Of a stretch of DNA of 7,231 nucleotides, positions 6,017-7,231 are shown piece after piece; position 1 is the stretch's first letter, and each line of letters starts with the position of its first letter. The translations under genes and the position numbers were made by a program. Location: the NCBI GenBank assembly GCA_964513655.1, contig CAZENQ010000134.1, forward strand, positions 1-7,231, given 5' to 3'. This DNA is from G020350405 sp964513655 (GTDB taxonomy: Bacteria; Planctomycetota; Phycisphaerae; Sedimentisphaerales; Anaerobacaceae). Below the pieces are notes generated by a model that saw only the letters and a list, made by a program, of their open reading frames with translations, was not told where the DNA came from and did no database searches.

Positions 6017-6049
6017 AACAAACAAAGTTCATGGCAGGGTTTGTTTTTT
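6017..6049 (+). terminator. Weak hairpin plus T-run between convergent genes
   Basis: AACAAAC (6017-6023) and GTTTGTT (6039-6045) are perfect complements around a 15-nt loop, followed by TTTT to 6049. The stem is A/T-rich and the loop long, so its strength is doubtful. It could end plus-strand transcription from the truncated reading frame, and it overlaps the stop codon of the pseudopilin gene on the other strand. Confidence 0.3.
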
Positions 6050-6839
6050 AGTAGTCTTTGAAAGATCTCATCCATTCCGGCCAATCGTCCGGCTGTACGC
6101 CGCCGGTTATTGTCCAGACATCCCCGGTGTTGAAGGTGCGATGCCATTTGAGCTTCCACAATTCCTTAATGCCGATTTCCCTGACGGAGAAATCCATGAA
6201 AAGACCGTTTAGAAAGCCTCCGTGTCGGTTAACACAGAAATCTCCCATAGCTTCTATTGAGCCGCTGGTGAGGTACATATCTTCAAACACGTTCGGCGGA
6301 TCTCTAGCTCCGGCCCAGCCGTCGAACCACCATGCATCCAAAAACAGCGGTATATTAACAGCATTTTTAACGTAGGTAGTTCTCCAGTATTTCTCAGGCG
6401 GTCCGTGATGCTCCTCTCCCTCAGGTGTATTACAGACCCAGCTATTAATCCCATAGCTGCCGAAGTCATCTTCACCCCAGCCGGCCCATCCTCCGACAAA
6501 GATTCCCCATGCCGAAGTTACTCCGCGTCCACCCTCAGAGCGAGGTTTCGTGGCCATAGGGCAAAACCGCAGCTTTTGCTCATTACCGTAGTATGGGCGC
6601 AGGACGCTCATCCAATGTCGTACCGGACCGCTGCCCCAGCCTTTATGGAAGTGACCGTCGTAATCGCCGGTGTACATGGAAAAGATAATTCCCCATTGTT
6701 TGAGGTTCGACTTACAGAGAACGTCCTTTGCCTGGTTCCTTACCCGCGCAAGTGCCGGCATCAATATCGACATCAATAGCGCAATAATGGCAATTACCAC
6801 CAAAAGTTCAACTAATGTAAAGGCCCTTGGTTTTTGCAT
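6048..6839 (-). CDS. Type II secretion pseudopilin-like protein, planctomycete H-X9-DG class
   Basis: 263 aa from ATG 6839. The N-terminus MQKPRAFTLVELLVVIAIIA is a class III (prepilin) signal. Cleavage by a prepilin peptidase is expected between Ala6 and Phe7, Glu11 is the conserved +5 residue, and residues 12-26 form the hydrophobic helix. Ala at -1 replaces the usual Gly. The soluble domain carries Cys and Trp residues and ends with NRHGGFLNGLFMDFSVR: His206, nine residues, Asp216, as in planctomycete H-X9-DG proteins, but with Phe after the Asp. KELWKLKWHRTF follows, also typical. Such proteins are abundant in planctomycetes and are thought to sit in the inner membrane or in pilus-like assemblies; the job of this one is unknown. 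A TTG at 6893 with AAGG 6 nt upstream is an alternative start, but ATG 6839 gives the standard short leader. Confidence 0.88.
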   Translation of the reverse strand: MQKPRAFTLVELLVVIAIIALLMSILMPALARVRNQAKDVLCKSNLKQWGIIFSMYTGDYDGHFHKGWGSGPVRHWMSVLRPYYGNEQKLRFCPMATKPRSEGGRGVTSAWGIFVGGWAGWGEDDFGSYGINSWVCNTPEGEEHHGPPEKYWRTTYVKNAVNIPLFLDAWWFDGWAGARDPPNVFEDMYLTSGSIEAMGDFCVNRHGGFLNGLFMDFSVREIGIKELWKLKWHRTFNTGDVWTITGGVQPDDWPEWMRSFKDY

Positions 6840-6950
6840 AATATGATAGTCTTCTCTGCCGATACTTTGCGCCTCACTTAATAAGATGCGCAAAACCGGC
6901 CTTCTGTTCCCTAAATTTCATTTTTTTCACTATTTCTTTGCTGGAAAAGG

Positions 6951-6979
6951 ATTATACCGTAAATTTAATTTTTTCGCAA
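6951..6979 (-). promoter_or_regulatory. Sigma70-like promoter of the pseudopilin gene
   Basis: On the minus strand TTGCGA (plus 6974-6979), 17 nt, then a consensus TATAAT (plus 6951-6956). Start is expected near 6944, giving a leader of about 105 nt before ATG 6839. The leader has no strong Shine-Dalgarno site; GAGAAG lies about 12 nt before the ATG. A 15-codon ORF from 6921 overlaps the leader but has no ribosome site. Confidence 0.6.
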
Positions 6980-7072
6980 GTAATATCAAGGCCTGAGGTG
7001 TAAATTATTGGATAAATTTTATGGTATGGGGGGGGTATTTGTAACTGCTTGCAGGACCGTGAGTTAAGTGTT

Positions 7073-7101
7073 TTGCACAACTTGATTAAAATCCGTATAA
7101 T
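7073..7101 (+). promoter_or_regulatory. Upstream promoter of the gene starting at the right edge
   Basis: TTGCAC (7073-7078), a 17-nt spacer and consensus TATAAT (7096-7101) on the plus strand. The predicted start is near 7108, upstream of the second 48-bp repeat copy, which would be in the untranslated leader. Confidence 0.55.
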
Positions 7102-7116
7102 CCTGCCAAATTTTTC

Positions 7117-7145
7117 TTGACGTAGAGGCAATTAACTGGTATAAA
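7117..7145 (+). promoter_or_regulatory. Downstream promoter of the gene starting at the right edge
   Basis: TTGACG (7117-7122), a 17-nt spacer and TATAAA (7140-7145) on the plus strand. It starts near 7152 and gives a leader of about 75-80 nt that contains the whole 48-bp repeat. It is in tandem with the promoter 44 nt upstream. Confidence 0.6.
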
Positions 7146-7177
7146 TAAAGGTTAACAATATCCGAGGTTTTTGGCGT

Positions 7178-7225
7178 GTAGCCAAAATACGTTTTAAGGT
7201 TTAATTTAATCTTTTTTAAGGAGGA
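7178..7225 (+). repeat. 48-bp leader repeat, copy 2, with ribosome site at the window edge
   Basis: Same 48 bases as 5911-5958. AAGGAGGA (7218-7225) is followed by GTACCA and the window ends. If the spacing seen at copy 1 holds, the start codon lies within a few bases of 7231, perhaps with the final A as its first base. Two good promoters precede it, so this copy probably serves a working gene, unlike copy 1. Confidence 0.9.
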
Positions 7226-7231
7226 GTACCA

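Overview
The window looks like an accessory stretch from a Planctomycetota chromosome, most likely an anaerobic Phycisphaerae or Sedimentisphaerales-type lineage. This is inferred from the protein families, not from a marker gene. The families are a Tat-exported Gfo/Idh/MocA oxidoreductase, a membrane-anchored sulfatase-fold protein with C-terminal TPRs, a type II pseudopilin of the planctomycete H-X9-DG class, and the N-terminus of a lipoprotein resembling planctomycete family-20-like glycosidases. No rRNA, tRNA or CRISPR array was seen.

Left part (1-2240, minus strand). A Tat-signal oxidoreductase (729-2171) with its own candidate promoter is followed by a possible 30-codon ORF (559-651). 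The stop of that ORF overlaps, as ATGA, the start of a lipoprotein gene (224-562) that is cut to 112 codons. A strong hairpin plus T-run (149-213) closes this unit. Beyond it a sigma70-like promoter (78-105) points left, probably into a gene that leaves the window.

Middle (about 2330-3583). Two transposase remnants are fused head to head. A C-terminal half of an IS1380-family transposase (minus) abuts, at about 3140-3145, the C-terminal third of an IS3-family OrfB (plus). Both lack their N-terminal halves, so neither can move by itself. The IS3 end runs directly into a sulfatase-superfamily gene (3543-5573). The first codons of that gene appear to be supplied by the IS: an AGGAG and GTG inside the OrfB tail, just after a 13-bp hairpin. 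The enzyme carries Thr where true sulfatases have the formylglycine Cys/Ser.

Right part (5574-7231). A 337-base stretch without genes leads to a 48-bp sequence that ends in a Shine-Dalgarno site. It is followed by a signal-peptide-like start that stops after 13 codons. The same 48 bp recurs without mismatch at 7178-7225, behind two good tandem promoters and at the very edge of the window, where the next gene should start. Between the copies lies a minus-strand pseudopilin gene (6048-6839) with its own good promoter.

The intact genes fit a polysaccharide-degrading, envelope-rich lifestyle (sugar oxidoreductase, sulfatase-like hydrolase, glycosidase-like lipoprotein, pseudopilin). The window also shows much decay: four broken genes and one gene with a rebuilt 5' end. 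The most unusual item is the repeated leader/ribosome-binding module. I see no clear new defence or mobile system.
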